From Paramecium octaurelia (taxonomy: Eukaryota > Ciliophora > Oligohymenophorea > Peniculida > Parameciidae), in contig CAJJDP010000111.1 in assembly GCA_905182995.1 (NCBI GenBank), forward strand, positions 69,427-133,426: a stretch of DNA of 64,000 nucleotides, written 5' to 3'. The notes below the pieces were generated by a model that saw nothing but the letters and a program-made list of their open reading frames with translations, had not been told where the DNA came from and did not search any database. Both the position numbers and the translations under genes were made by a program. The stretch's first letter is position 1, and every line of letters starts with the position of its first letter. Of the stretch, positions 46,693 through 58,036 are shown piece by piece.

Positions 46693-48736
46693 ATGAGCAA
46701 TTATGATTCGCCTTCTCCACTCCAACCCATCCTCAATTTCAATGACGAAGATGACGCCATGGATCATTTGGTAAAGGAATACTAGAGTCAAGGAATAAGT
46801 GATCTGTCGATGACCAAATACAAATACTTAGTATAAAGAGGATTGCAGATGGTAAAATGTTTGAATAATTTAGATTCATCCACCTTTGCCAATCCAAAAT
46901 ACTAAAAGCAAACTGAGTAAATTCGTGAGTTCGCAAGAATTGCTTTAGGTGGATAAGACATTGGTGGATAAATTAGAGAAGGAACAAAAATGGTAACCCT
47001 ATAGAGATAGACTCTTTAAAAACAATTCTCAACATAGTTTAAGGAGTCTCAATGATAAAAGTTCTAGCAAAATATACACTGGCTATGGCCCTTTGGATGA
47101 AATCGCTTTCCAATTGGGACATAATAAAGCATAAATAAAGCATTAGAATGAGTAACTGTCCTAACTAATTGAATAATATTCGATAAGTAAGAGTCAATCA
47201 GTAGGAAGATTACCGAGGATTAAGTGTTATCCTTCTCGATTAAATGATGATGGTTAGATCTAAAATAAGCATCAACCAAAAGTAATTGAAGTAATTTAAG
47301 ATGCTTCTATTCCGAACTATTGTTTGAATTGGGTTGAGAAATTCTATGGGAAATGGAGACCTGCAATGAGAGAAGGAGCAACCTTAAGTGTAATTCAAAA
47401 CAAGTTCTATTTGTATGGTGGAATAAGTGCAACTCCATTCAATGATATGAATGTTTGGAATGGAAACGAGTGGTCTCAAATTGAAATAATAGATAAGCCT
47501 CCTTTTGGAAGGACTAACCATATAGCTGGTGTTTATAGAAGGTCTATATTTTATTTTGGTGGAGAAAAACCATATGATAATGCATAGAAAATTAGAGAAA
47601 GTTTGAATGACTTCAGAGTGTTCAATACTGAAACCAACGAGTTCAAAATTGTGAGGACCAGTGGAGAAGGAGTGGAAGTAAGAAGAGGTTAGGCTAGTGC
47701 ATTCGTAGGGAAGCATATTTTTATTATGGGAGGCATAAATACAAAAGGGAAGTACTTATCAGATGCCTTTCATTTTGATGTCACAACAGCCAAATAAGCT
47801 CCTGCTAATATTGATACATGCAATTATTTTTAGAATGGAATCGCATTTCATACTATAGTTTCTGTTTATACTAGCAATAGATTAATATAACTGTATAAAT
47901 CAAATTTAGATCCTGAGGATTTGAAGGATATGAAATAGAAAGTTGAAGGAATATATTTATTTGGTGGTGAGAACAAATAGGGGTAATTGTATTCTGGCTT
48001 ATATATGTTAAATACATATCAAAGACCCATGTACTGGGCTGAAGTCAAGGCCAAAGGAGTTCCTCCTTGTGCTAGATATAAACATACTTGTAATTATTTT
48101 GAGAAATAATAAATGATTGTCCTCTTTGGGGGTATCAATGTTGACTCGATATTCTTAAACGACTGTCACATTTTCAAAGTGGATTCCTAAACCTGGTGTA
48201 CTATTTAAATGGAATATAGAGATGGTCGAGCAGGTCATTGTGCTGCTTAGGATGAAAATAGATTGCTCATCTTTGGAGGCTATAATGAGAATGGATTCGT
48301 GAAGGCTGATATCGTATGGTTAGAACTTGATTAGAGTATTCAAGTAAAGACCTAGAGAGAAAAGTTATCGAATATGGATACTACAAAACATGAAAAGATG
48401 AAGGAGAGATAGAAAGTGCAAGATGAATAGGAAAGACTACTCAAACTTAGAGAATAGATTGAATTACTATCATTCAAGGGTATAAAGTCATTTGCTCCAA
48501 TGCCTCTCATCAAATAACGATCTCGGACTAGTTTATGGAAGACTGTTCAATCCAAAAAGTAATAGATGTTGCAATTAAAAATGATAGAAGAAACCCAACA
48601 TCTTATGAAGGACTTCAATAATGAATCAGAATAACGAAATGAAGAAAAGCAACAAGAATAGGCAATATAATCAACTCCTCTAATCAACCAATTGGATCTA
48701 AAGCGGATAGGCAAAAATTTTCGATCAACTAATTGA
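46693..48736 (+). CDS. Kelch-repeat protein, about 673 aa
   Basis: After a hydrophilic N-terminus (about 200 residues), the protein has several kelch-type blades with the FYLYGG/FYFGGE/FIMGG/IYLFGGEN/IVLFGGIN/LLIFGGYN double-glycine pattern between about 47400 and 48290, sufficient for a six-bladed beta propeller. A charged C-terminal helical region follows (KMKERQKVQDEQERLLKLRE). Propellers of this type serve as protein-binding platforms. There is no BTB, F-box or other catalytic domain in sight, so no E3-adaptor role can be claimed. One intron, 46852-46873 (22 nt), lies near the 5' end; spliced length 674 codons. Its stop is 32 bp from that of the converging peptidyl-tRNA hydrolase gene. 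Confidence 0.88.
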
Positions 48737-48768
48737 CATTGTTTCTACTATTAAATATCTTTTTGATA

Positions 48769-49396
48769 TCACAACAATTTTAAATGGCCAGTCACTTAAT
48801 CTATGAGATCACAATCAGCAGGTCCGATTGCACAAACAGTTTAACTTCCAGGTTAAACCTAAGATTGGGGGATTCATTCTTACTTATGTTCTACCTGCAT
48901 CTGTTACTAAATAGGTGTTGAGTCCATTCTGTCTTGCCTTCGCTTCTATATCAAGCAATTCATTTTGACTCTCGCATTTCAGTACTACCTTTGCTTAACC
49001 ACTTCCTTCCCATTTTTATAATAATTCATACTTACTATTTAATACTTATTTATATGCTCCCAATACTATAAATAACTATCATAGTATACCTGCATGTCCT
49101 GTCTATGCTGCTATTTTCCCTATGCCCATTTTTAAATCCATTCTCACCACACATACCATTTTATATCTCTTATTAAAATCGATTTCTGATTGCATATGAT
49201 TATCAAATTCTATGGCATCAATTTCTGCAAATAACCCGACATTTTATTTCATCGTGTGTTGTCCTTCTTATAATGCTAATAGTAACTCGACAGCTTATTC
49301 TACACTATCAGCACTCGGTAATACTTGAGCTATTTGTTCTTCTGTAAAACTCAAATTTAAGAGTTCATTCTTTATTTGTTATTTACTCTAATCCAT
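48769..49396 (-). CDS. Peptidyl-tRNA hydrolase 2 with N-terminal UBA-like segment, about 192 aa
   Basis: Releases tRNA from prematurely terminated peptidyl-tRNA. The catalytic domain (about residues 75-192) shows KMVCVVRMDLKMGIGKIAAQ, TGHA, the helix YKQVLNSKYELLQKWEGSGQ, AKVVLKC, the conserved TYLVTDAGRTQ and the closing QPGSQTVCAIGPA...GHLKLL, matching the PTH2 family. The first 50 residues (LLNLSFTEEQIAQVLPSADS, then AVELLLAL) resemble a UBA-type helical bundle, which would couple the enzyme to ubiquitin, as proposed for some other eukaryotic PTH2 proteins. Introns (minus strand) 49066-49089 and 48859-48883; the second sits inside the conserved TQ|VQPGS turn. Spliced length 193 codons. No mitochondrial or membrane anchor is apparent at the N-terminus. 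Confidence 0.92.
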
Positions 49397-49845
49397 TTTT
49401 ATCGATAAATATTATATAAAAATAATATTTTCTAATTCCAATCTTCATAATACGAAAGTGACCGATTTATTCTTTTATAATATTTATTTTATTGTAATCA
49501 AGTAATATGTTATAATTGGATTATTTTATCATTTTTTTAATGATAGTTAATTAAATGACTAACCAGTATTGTTTTAAATTTTCATGCGAATTGTGGTCCC
49601 AATGATTGAATGGCATTTATGGTGATCATACTGTTAAAACTTAATAATTTTATCTATCAACTTCAATTAAAGGAATTCAATGTTGATTTCTAGAAATTTC
49701 ATTTTTTTCAGCGATATTAATTATGAGAAGAAAACATCTGACCTCAATTATTCACAATTGATGAGACGAGATGTAATGCTAAATTTAGGGTATATACACA
49801 TATAATAGATTGGAGATTATGAAAATAAGGAAATCATGTTCAGAT
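49397..49845. other. Intergenic stretch, about 450 bp
   Basis: Spacer between the PTH2 start and the stop of the small MGLC gene on the same strand. Nothing recognised. Confidence 0.5.
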
Positions 49846-50025
49846 TCATTTGTCCTCATTGCTGAGAGGTGAGGATCCCTCAGTAGATTGCTTTTTTGTA
49901 AATCGTTGTTGACGAGCATATTGGGTTTCGTATTCTTTAATCTTTTCAAAGTTGATCTGGATGTGCTTTTGGGCAGGAATACGAGGGAGTTTAAGAGTAG
50001 ATTAGGTAGATTGGCAAAGACCCAT
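49846..50025 (-). CDS. Very small protein with candidate acylation motif, 59 aa
   Basis: An intact 60-codon frame on the minus strand with balanced codon use: MGLCQSTQSTLKLPRIPAQK at the start, then a basic helical part (FEKIKEYETQYARQQRFTKK) and a polar end (SSPLSNEDK). Gly2, Cys4 and Ser at position 6 fit N-myristoylation plus palmitoylation, so it could be a small membrane-bound adaptor. Too short for domain assignment; no intron. It lies between PTH2 and the DYRK-like kinase, all on the minus strand. Confidence 0.55.
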
Positions 50026-50262
50026 TTGAGTTTTATTATTATTTAATAATGAAATGAAATCCAACAATTGATTGAATTATATAGCAGAATTTAATTTACT
50101 GAATCGATGAGTTCTAATATAAGTTATATATTGTGAAAAATTATTATTTGTTTTAATTAATTGCCTCTTTATGATTAAAACATCATTCAAATGGAATTTT
50201 TATTTTTTTTTTTACTTATTGTTATTTGAATGAACATTTTAATCTGAGGAATGGGAAATATC

Positions 50263-51846
50263 TCAAAACTCTGGTTGGTCTTCATAAAAAGAGGAAGTAC
50301 TACTTTAATTAGATTACGTATCCAATTTTGCAAACAAGTCCTCTAAATCTATGTTGATTTCAAATCCTTAATTTTATCCAGTCAAAAATGGGTGTTAACT
50401 AGCATCCTAGGCAGACATCCTAGCACTTGGCTCCCACTCAAGACATTTCTACACGAAATCCAGAAATTAATTGAATGTAGGTTGATCTACGCAAATATCA
50501 CATGCATTTGTCATACCTTTTGAAGATTGCTAATTGTAATATTGGGCTAGATCTGTAAGTTTCTTTATAGGATGCATAGCATTGTACCCCTCTTTAGTTT
50601 TTAAATGAGGAAACTCAGCTGTGAATTGTTCCCTAGATTTTAATTGAAAAGTATCATTTTGAAGTAAGTTAAAGTATTTTTTTGAGGCAGGGGCAGTTTT
50701 CACATATCCCTGCATAGCTAAAACATCATATTCGAACTAATTACTTATGGTAGGTCTGGTCACTTGAATGATTCGCTCCAAACAGGAGTATTGGTCCCCA
50801 CATGGAAAAAGGGGATTACCTTATAATAATTCCACTGCTATACAACCCAAACTCCAGATATCAATTTTAGCTAATAATTCATAGTTCCATATTCATACTG
50901 TTGTAATAGTGATTCTCTAAAATTATCTCTGGAGCCCTATAGAAACGACTTTGAATGTAGATATAAGGGTGTTTATCATTCATAAAGCAACTGGATCCAA
51001 AATCTATGATTTAAAGAGAACAATCATCCATATAAAGCTGCTTTTATTCGATCATTATATTCTCTGGTTTCAGATCAGCGTGAACAACTCCACATTGTTC
51101 AGCCACTGTCAGTCCAGTCACTATTTGATTGAGAAATTTTCGGACCAGCGATACACTAAATGCTTCTTACCGATTTGTTTTCATCATCTCAAATAAGTTC
51201 TATGCCAACAAAGGGAAAACTAGGCACGCGTGTTTCTTGTGTAGAAATTGATCATTTAGTTAGATTATATGATTTTTTTAAATGTTTTGTTCCTTTGAGA
51301 ATGTTTAGAGAGTTCTTAGCACATTTATTTCTATTTTTTGTTATTTTTGAAATGCATGTTAATTTTTTATGATCTAATAATCCTCTCAATGCCATACCTT
51401 TATTGCAACTAATTGTTACGTACCTACTACACTACATTTTATGACTTAGCCGAATGTTCCTGCGCCTAACAGAGCCTCGCAAATATATGTTCTTAACAAT
51501 AAATCTCACATGACTTACATATTCTTTTTGCTGTTGTATAATTTGTCATTTTTTCTGATTATAAGATCATGGTTTTCATTATCATAACCATCATTATATT
51601 TCCCTACCAAAATCGACTTAATTCTTACCTTCTTTCGGAGAAGTGAAAATCCTCAGTGGCACCTAAATTGGTTTGCCGTTCAATTTCTATAAATAATCCT
51701 TATAATGCCATGTAAATTATTTAACAAACTTGAAAATAGTAATGTGAAAATTTATACCCTTAATCCACATTTGTGAGGAGTGAAGGAATGTTGAGCACTG
51801 GAAGGCCACTTCTGGAACCCCCCCAGTAGACAGATGGTTATACCAT
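50263..51846 (-). CDS. DYRK-type protein kinase, about 500 aa, 5' exons uncertain
   Basis: A dual-specificity tyrosine-regulated kinase relative. Landmarks: DYRK-homology sequence KYNDGYDNENHDLI upstream of the kinase, glycine loop LGAGTFGQVIKC, VAIK, catalytic loop VVHADLKPENIM, DFGSSC, the activation loop QSRFYRAPEIIL (with tyrosine of the YxY-type region reduced to IYIQSRFY) and WSLGCIAVELL, ending QPEF at TGA 50265-50263. Introns identified include 28-nt (near 50880-50910), 24-nt and 27-nt elements. The two most 5' introns (near 51603-51628 and 51730-51760) lie next to GGG runs where the joined frame is off by one base, so the N-terminal 70 residues (GGSRSGLPVLNIPSLLTNVD; FIEIERQTNLGATEDFHFSE) cannot be connected cleanly. 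The kinase domain itself is intact and likely active. Confidence 0.82.
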
Positions 51847-52967
51847 CTTATTAAAATTTGGACATTATTTATATTAATTTATTTGATATTTACTATCCTC
51901 AATAGACTATTTCTTCCAATCTTATACTTTTATCTTAGATCTAAGCCATAGTAACCTATTAAGTTTGTGCTCCTACCAATCTTCTACATTAACAACCTTA
52001 ATTTAAATTTAAAGTCCTAAATCTATCCATATCTACAAACTCTAGTCCTCCTAGAGTTAAGTTAATTGAATTTACATTGACATATAAGTAAGTAACTTTC
52101 GGTTTTACTTTAGTTTTTGACATTTACTTCTCTACCTTAAATTAAAATTACTTATTTTTAAGAGTTCTCCAAGAAAATGATTCAATTTATTGATATATTG
52201 TAATATAGTAATCTATTAATATGCATTTCAAATTCAAATTATCTTATTAATATTCAAAAATTTGAAAAAATAATATCAATTCTTTTATGTTAGTTATTAG
52301 ATTTTTGGCTAATCTGAAACTGTATGCATTGTTATCTATTCCCGTGTGAATCGTTATATCCTTAATTAATTTGATAATAAGAAAATAATTCTATTAAATT
52401 TTATTTATTTAAGTATAAATTTATATGAAAGTATTTTTAGGTTAATGTTACCAAATCTATCCTCTTTGACTATGAACTCCATATACTATCTAATATGCTA
52501 AATATTTAGTCTATATGAATTATAATGGATTATGTATAAAAATTTATCGGAATAAATAATTAATTAATTGATCAAGTAAACAAAAAATATTAATTTAAGA
52601 AAGTTTTTTAAATAAGTTTGCTTTAATTCATTTTAAGGCTGATATTATTAATAATAGAGACATAGAAATTAGATCTGAAATGGGGTAATGCAGTAGTTAT
52701 CACCTCTTAAGCTTAGTTCCTTAGAAAATAGAATAAGTAAAAAGAAATTTATGAAGAAGAAAAAAAATTTGGTTTTATCTATTCAATTGATTTGTTATTG
52801 TTTGTAAAATAAAAAAATGTATTTGATTAGTATTAATTCTGACTTTTATGAAAGATTTTTGATAATGGAAAATAACCTCATTATTTACTACTGCTAATAT
52901 TAATTACCATTTGTATAATTTAAATTTAATTGGATTTCACTTATCAATATTTTATTCTTATTTATTA
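51847..52967. other. Longest intergenic stretch, about 1.1 kb
   Basis: Extremely AT-rich DNA between the divergent DYRK-like and histidine kinase genes. I found no frame with protein-like composition or paired introns. It may include 5' parts of the DYRK gene or regulatory DNA for both genes. Confidence 0.5.
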
Positions 52968-55454
52968 ATGTTAAAAGTTTATTAATTCATTGTAAAGTTC
53001 TTTTTGCATCCAGAGGAAGCCTCGACTGATTTGGAGCCAAAAAAAATAATGAATCTATGGACGTTACAATTTAGAAATTCAGATATAGAAGTAAAATATT
53101 CAAATAAGGAGAAAAAAAGAATAATTGTTCTATTTAGGCTATCCTATGTGATCCATTTCTTTATCAATTTTATCTACTTTATTAATAATCAGTTTGTTTT
53201 GAAAAATTAAACAGTGGCATATTTAAGAATTGGATTTAGTTTTTGGCATATATTATGCTTAATTTCATAAGCAAATATACAGAAAATACATTATAAATAC
53301 TTTATTTCAATATCGGAGATAATTAGTGCTTTTTCGACAATATTAATAACAAATGTTTATATATAAGCATAATTATTAAATAAATAATGTAATTAGCAAA
53401 CCACTGCTTAAGCTTTAAGTAGTGGAATATAAACTGGAATAATTATAATTAGCTATTTAATAGTTTGTCCATTATGGTTTTGTCAAGGATTAATTTTAGT
53501 TGCAGCAACAATCTTATTGGTAGGTTTAGTGGGAATTATTGGTTCAATCTATTGGACTTTTTATGTGTTATTGATTATGTTGTTTATATTCTTTCGTTCT
53601 TTGGAATATTACAAGAGGTTAGATTTTTATAAGATATGTTAACAGACATCAAATTTGAACGCCTGCAAGAACATATTTGATAAGACAGTTTTGAATTCAA
53701 TTTTAATCTTAACTGGATAAAGTGATGATTTGCAGGATTGCACACTGTCAGGTAAAGAAATGAAACTGATTTACACGAATGATTTTGCAATAAAATACCT
53801 TTAAGTTTCTGAAGAAAATGAAATCATTCGGAAATTAAAGTGTATATTCATCTAAACTGAATAAGAAACTGAACAAGAGACATATAACACCTGTATTAGC
53901 ATCTATGATATTCTCTAATAAAAACTAAATTAAGTGGAGGGGTAATTCCAATAAACCACAAGTGATAGATCATCCGTAATAAACAATGAATATGATATAT
54001 CAGATGTGAGTGATTACTACTTATGTTTCAAGCTTGATTCCTAATGCAAAGTAGCCCTATCTGCAAAATCACAAGTAAAAATCAAGTCTCATTTTGAAAT
54101 ACGTGTATTGAATTGCATCTGGGAAAATAGAAATTCAATTTTGGTTATAATGAATGATATCTCAGAAAAGATTAGATTGAAACATCTAAAAGAAATGGAT
54201 CAATACAAAGATAGATTATTGGCAACAGTCTCTCATGATTTAAAGACTCCTTTGAATGGAATGATGATTGACATCGAAATAATGTAGCATATTTTATAAT
54301 AAAAATCCTCTATTACTTTGAGTAACATTGAATAATTATGTACGCACTTGGATGAATTCAGTTAGTCTGGTTAATTATTATTGTCGATGATAAATGATCT
54401 ACTAGATTATAGTCAAATCAATAAAGGCTAGTTGAGATTGGTACCTAAAACCTTTAATTTGAATAACACCTTTAAATTTATAAACTAATTGTTGAATAAG
54501 CAATCTCTTGAGAAAGGAGTCAAACTAATTTGGCAAAATAACATCGATGAGAAAAACAGTACCTTGCTAACAGATGAAACCAGATTAAAACAGGTTCTAA
54601 TCAATTTAGTCGCCAACGCCATTAAGTTTACTATGCAAGGTGAAATCTCAATTTTAGCTACTCATCAAATTGAAGGAGATTTAATAGATTTATCCGTTTC
54701 GGATACTGGGTATGGAATTCCAGAAGAAATCTAGAAGAATCTATTTAGATTATACAGTACCTATGATATAGGTAAAAATAACAGACACGGAGTTGGTTTG
54801 GGCTTAACAATTAGTTAGCAATTGGTTTCTCTTTTGGGTCCATCAGATAAAATTGAACTCAAATCGCAAGTAGGCAAGGGATCTACCTTTAGATTTAAGA
54901 TCTATAGGATATTATAGCAGCAGCTTGAGAGTTCCATACAAGAATAGGATTTGCATCAAAAGTAGGTTGTTCCTCGATTTCCATCTTTTAATAACATAAA
55001 TTCTAAAATATAGAAAAGAGTTTAATTAAAGAAGGCTCAAACCTATTACAAATTAGAAACTACTCCAGAGGATTCCTTTAAGATTCTTATTGTTGATGAT
55101 ACTCCCTTTAACATAATTGCTCTAAGTGCCATGCTGAATTAAGTGGTGATTAATTGCAAGTTGTTCAAAGCCTTTAATGGAAAATAAGCATTCGACTTAT
55201 ACTCTAAGGAGTAAATGAATATAATCTTTATGGATGTTAATATGCCAGAAATGGATGGGTATTAATGTACATCTGAGATAAGGAAATTTGAACTAATCTA
55301 AAAGCTATCTCGATCGATTATTGTAATAGTTACAGCCTTTTCAGGATCTGATGATTAACTGAGATCCCTAAAGTGTGGAGCAGATTATCATTTGGAAAAG
55401 CCATTAAACATGGAGGATCTAATAAAAGTTATGAAGAAATTTGGAGTTTTGTGA
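52968..55454 (+). CDS. Hybrid sensor histidine kinase with receiver domain, about 828 aa, intronless
   Basis: A complete two-component hybrid kinase in one code-6 exon (829 codons). Roughly the first 220 residues contain several hydrophobic helices (for example LILVAATILLVGLVGIIGSI), anchoring it in a membrane. A linker of about 230 residues may hold a degenerate PAS-type sensor. The phosphoacceptor helix reads ATVSHDLKTPLNGMM (H-box, near 54223-54267), the ATPase domain has N-box VLINLVANAIKFT, G1 SDTGYGIPEE and G2 HGVGLGLTISQ, and the C-terminal receiver has ILIVDDTPFN, phosphoacceptor FMDVNMPEMDG, VTAFSG and EKPLN. Every catalytic residue is present (H; N; G boxes; DD, D, T, K). Histidine phosphotransfer and response-regulator partners are not in the window. 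Start ATG 52968 is chosen as the furthest in-frame ATG after spacer; ATG 53049 is an alternative. Confidence 0.92.
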
Positions 55455-55625
55455 TTATATGTTTTTTATACGTTTTGGGGGTTTGAGAGTATAAAATTAT
55501 TAAATATACTTTGTAATATTATTAAATACTTACAATCTGATAGAGTTTATTAAGGTATTACTTTATTCTAACTAAACTGTATTAAAATAATATTAAAATT
55601 CCTTTGCAAATTTAATAATTTATAA

Positions 55626-56966
55626 ATGATGAGATTAAATATAACGAGATTGACTAAGAGAATGAATATGAAACCTCCCTCAGAAAATGATTTTAGCACT
55701 CTACTTATTGCAAAGAATACTCCAATTCGTTAGCTTTCCATATGTAATGTCTACAAATAAATATGAATAGCAACTCGGTCTTCGAAACACTCTTAAATTG
55801 TTAGAAGATTGCCTACCAATTAAAATTTATAGTCTCAATAGTTAACGAGTAGAACAATATCAGTTCATGATGCGCATTTCCATAGTGAGCCTTTGAAGGA
55901 GAAACAAATCTCAGTCAACACCATATAAAATAAGAAGAAATCTTCAAGAAGATTAATTGGTCTGTAAACTCAGCCCAGTCTCATCATGTAAGAATATAAC
56001 ATTAATAAGTAAACCAAAGTTTGCAGATATTAAATATGAGATCATTGATATCTATTAATTAAATATAGCCTAACCAAAAATACTATATAAAGGTAATAGA
56101 GATACAACTCATCTATAAAGGATTGCCATAATAGGCTAATCAGTCTCACTTAATAAATAGTTAATCTAAAAAATAAAATCTGAATGCATATTAGTCTTGT
56201 TAACTAATAACTTATCTTAGATAGATGATTAGTATGATTGCATAATTTAACCCCCTCACATTCATCCCAATGATGTTTTGAGTTATTAACGGAATGTAAA
56301 TTAGATTTGGATCAATGTGAATCACTTGATACATACATTTAAATAGCCAGAGCAAATCATCATGATGGAAGAAGTTGTTAACGAAAATAATATCTTCGGG
56401 CTAGAAGATTTAAAAAATAAAATATTGTATGCAGGAAATTGTAAGATGGTTCATCTCTTTCTTTAAAAGGCGAAACCTAATCTCTAGAAGTTATATTATG
56501 CCCTTTGTCATATTTTTAAGTATGATCAATAGGATTTGATATAATTAAATCTTAAGAAGATTCTGTAAGAATGCTCTGAAAATTGTCTCTAAATTTAATC
56601 TAAATTAACATATCTTCAAAAAGTAGTTGATATAAAGAATAAGTTTAAATAGCAATTTAAAAAGGAACAAATTCCCATTGACTCTCCAGAAGACAGAGCA
56701 GAAAAGTATGATATTATTAAGAATTTAGCTTGAGGGATTGTGTAATTGAATACATAAAGAGTCGTACTACGAATAGAATTACGGGAATGCATTTTATAGT
56801 TGGAGATCAAATTATGAGAAACATATAATTTTTTAGAAATAGACAGGAAGATAAATATTTCATTGAGAAGAAGCACCAGGAGACTCTTCAAATACTATAA
56901 AACACACTTCAACCTACAAAGCATGCTCTTATTTGTTCATAATAATATGCATTTTATTTACTATGA
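55626..56966 (+). CDS. Uncharacterised protein, about 422 aa
   Basis: Four exons (introns 55744-55770, 55988-56009 and 56706-56728) give 423 codons from ATG 55626 to TGA 56964-56966. The third intron is decisive: without it the frame stops at 56731, with it a further 80 residues follow (MHFIVGDQIMRNIQFFRNRQ, then a coiled tail ending SQQYAFYLL). The N-terminal 130 residues are Ser/Arg/Lys-rich and probably disordered; the rest is helical with an Ile/Leu/Asn bias (IAIIGQSVSLNKQLIQKIKS; FGLEDLKNKILYAGNCKMVH). No family recognised. It begins 170 bp after the histidine kinase on the same strand and ends 15 bp from the converging ribosomal protein gene. Confidence 0.7.
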
Positions 56967-56981
56967 AATTATATGAATAAC

Positions 56982-58012
56982 TCAATCCAAGTTTAACGAT
57001 AACTTTTTATACACTACTGGTTTACGCTATTTGATTTTGTCTTTGCCACATCCAGGTTCTCTACTGGCTGGATATTTGAAGTTTGTTAAATCCAGAGTGC
57101 TAACTTATTTTTCTTCCTATTATTTTTATTTCTACGATATGGATTATAATTTAAACCTTCTTCTTCTTCTCTTTCTTTGCAGTCTCAACAGTTTCAGCTC
57201 CTTACAATTGAACTTTGAGAGTATCTACTTCCAGTTTGGCCATCTCTTCCAATTTCTTCTTTTCAATTTCATCCTCAATAACCCACTTAGGTTTGATGTA
57301 ATCGGCCACAGCTCCTCTCTCTTCCGTTCTTTGGATGGCTTCAACTGCTCTTGAAGGAGGTAGAGCAGGTCTTAATTCTAATGGGTATTTATCTGGGAAC
57401 AAATGTTATCTCAATAAAAGGGGTGTAAAGTAAACAACTTTGACTTCACCTCCAGCCTTCTTTATTGCTTCTATGGCAGTTTTTGAAGCGTCTGATACTT
57501 CAATAGTTAAAGGAGTATTCAATTCACTCAATCTTTCAGCTCCTCTAGCCAATAGTTTGACTCCATATTTGCATTTGCTAAAAATTCTTGATTCCAACAT
57601 GTCCTTTATTTGGATAGGCTATGTGGCATCGATTCTTCCTTATTTGATTCTATCAACGATTTGACAGATGTTGACTTCTCGATAAATTTCCAAACTAAAA
57701 ATGCTTAATTTTGGAGTACCTTGGTTTGGCACCCCATTTGGGAAGTCTTCTGGTCAAGGGTGTTTATCCTCCTTCGAATTTTGGAGGGACTCCTGCTCCA
57801 GATCGGGCTCCTTGTCCTCTTTGTCCTCTTCCGCATGCATTTCCTCTGGTGCCACTTCTTCCCCATCTCTTTTGAATTTTTCTGGCTCCTGGGTTGTCCC
57901 AAAGATTATTCAAGGTGAAAGGCATATTGGAGGGTGTAGGTGGGACTTTCCTTTCGGCAGTTGTGGCAAACATAAAGCACATGACCCTTAATTTTTATAG
58001 GGTTTGAAACAT
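56982..58012 (-). CDS. Mitochondrial large-subunit ribosomal protein uL15m, about 326 aa
   Basis: A bacterial-type L15 protein of the mitochondrial ribosome. The conserved N-terminal part reads [34 protein letters not shown] and [19 protein letters not shown], matching the L15 signature (glycine/arginine-rich RNA-contact loop then FEGGQ.PL.RRLPK). The L15 core follows: [20 protein letters not shown], then a beta-alpha unit ending [16 protein letters not shown]-terminal extension of about 120 residues ([20 protein letters not shown]; a Lys/Gln-rich segment; [19 protein letters not shown]) is typical of mitochondrial forms. The first 20-30 residues ([19 protein letters not shown]) fit a mitochondrial targeting peptide. 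Introns (minus strand) 57695-57719 and 57132-57156; spliced length 327 codons, stop 56984-56982. Confidence 0.93.
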
Positions 58013-58036
58013 TTATTCAATAATTAAAATATAATA

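Noticed and set aside
57405-57991. Several plus-strand ORFs of 65-96 codons in the uL15m region
   Set aside because: They are antisense shadows of a strongly conserved ribosomal protein on the minus strand; the higher GC of this gene keeps the antisense frames open.
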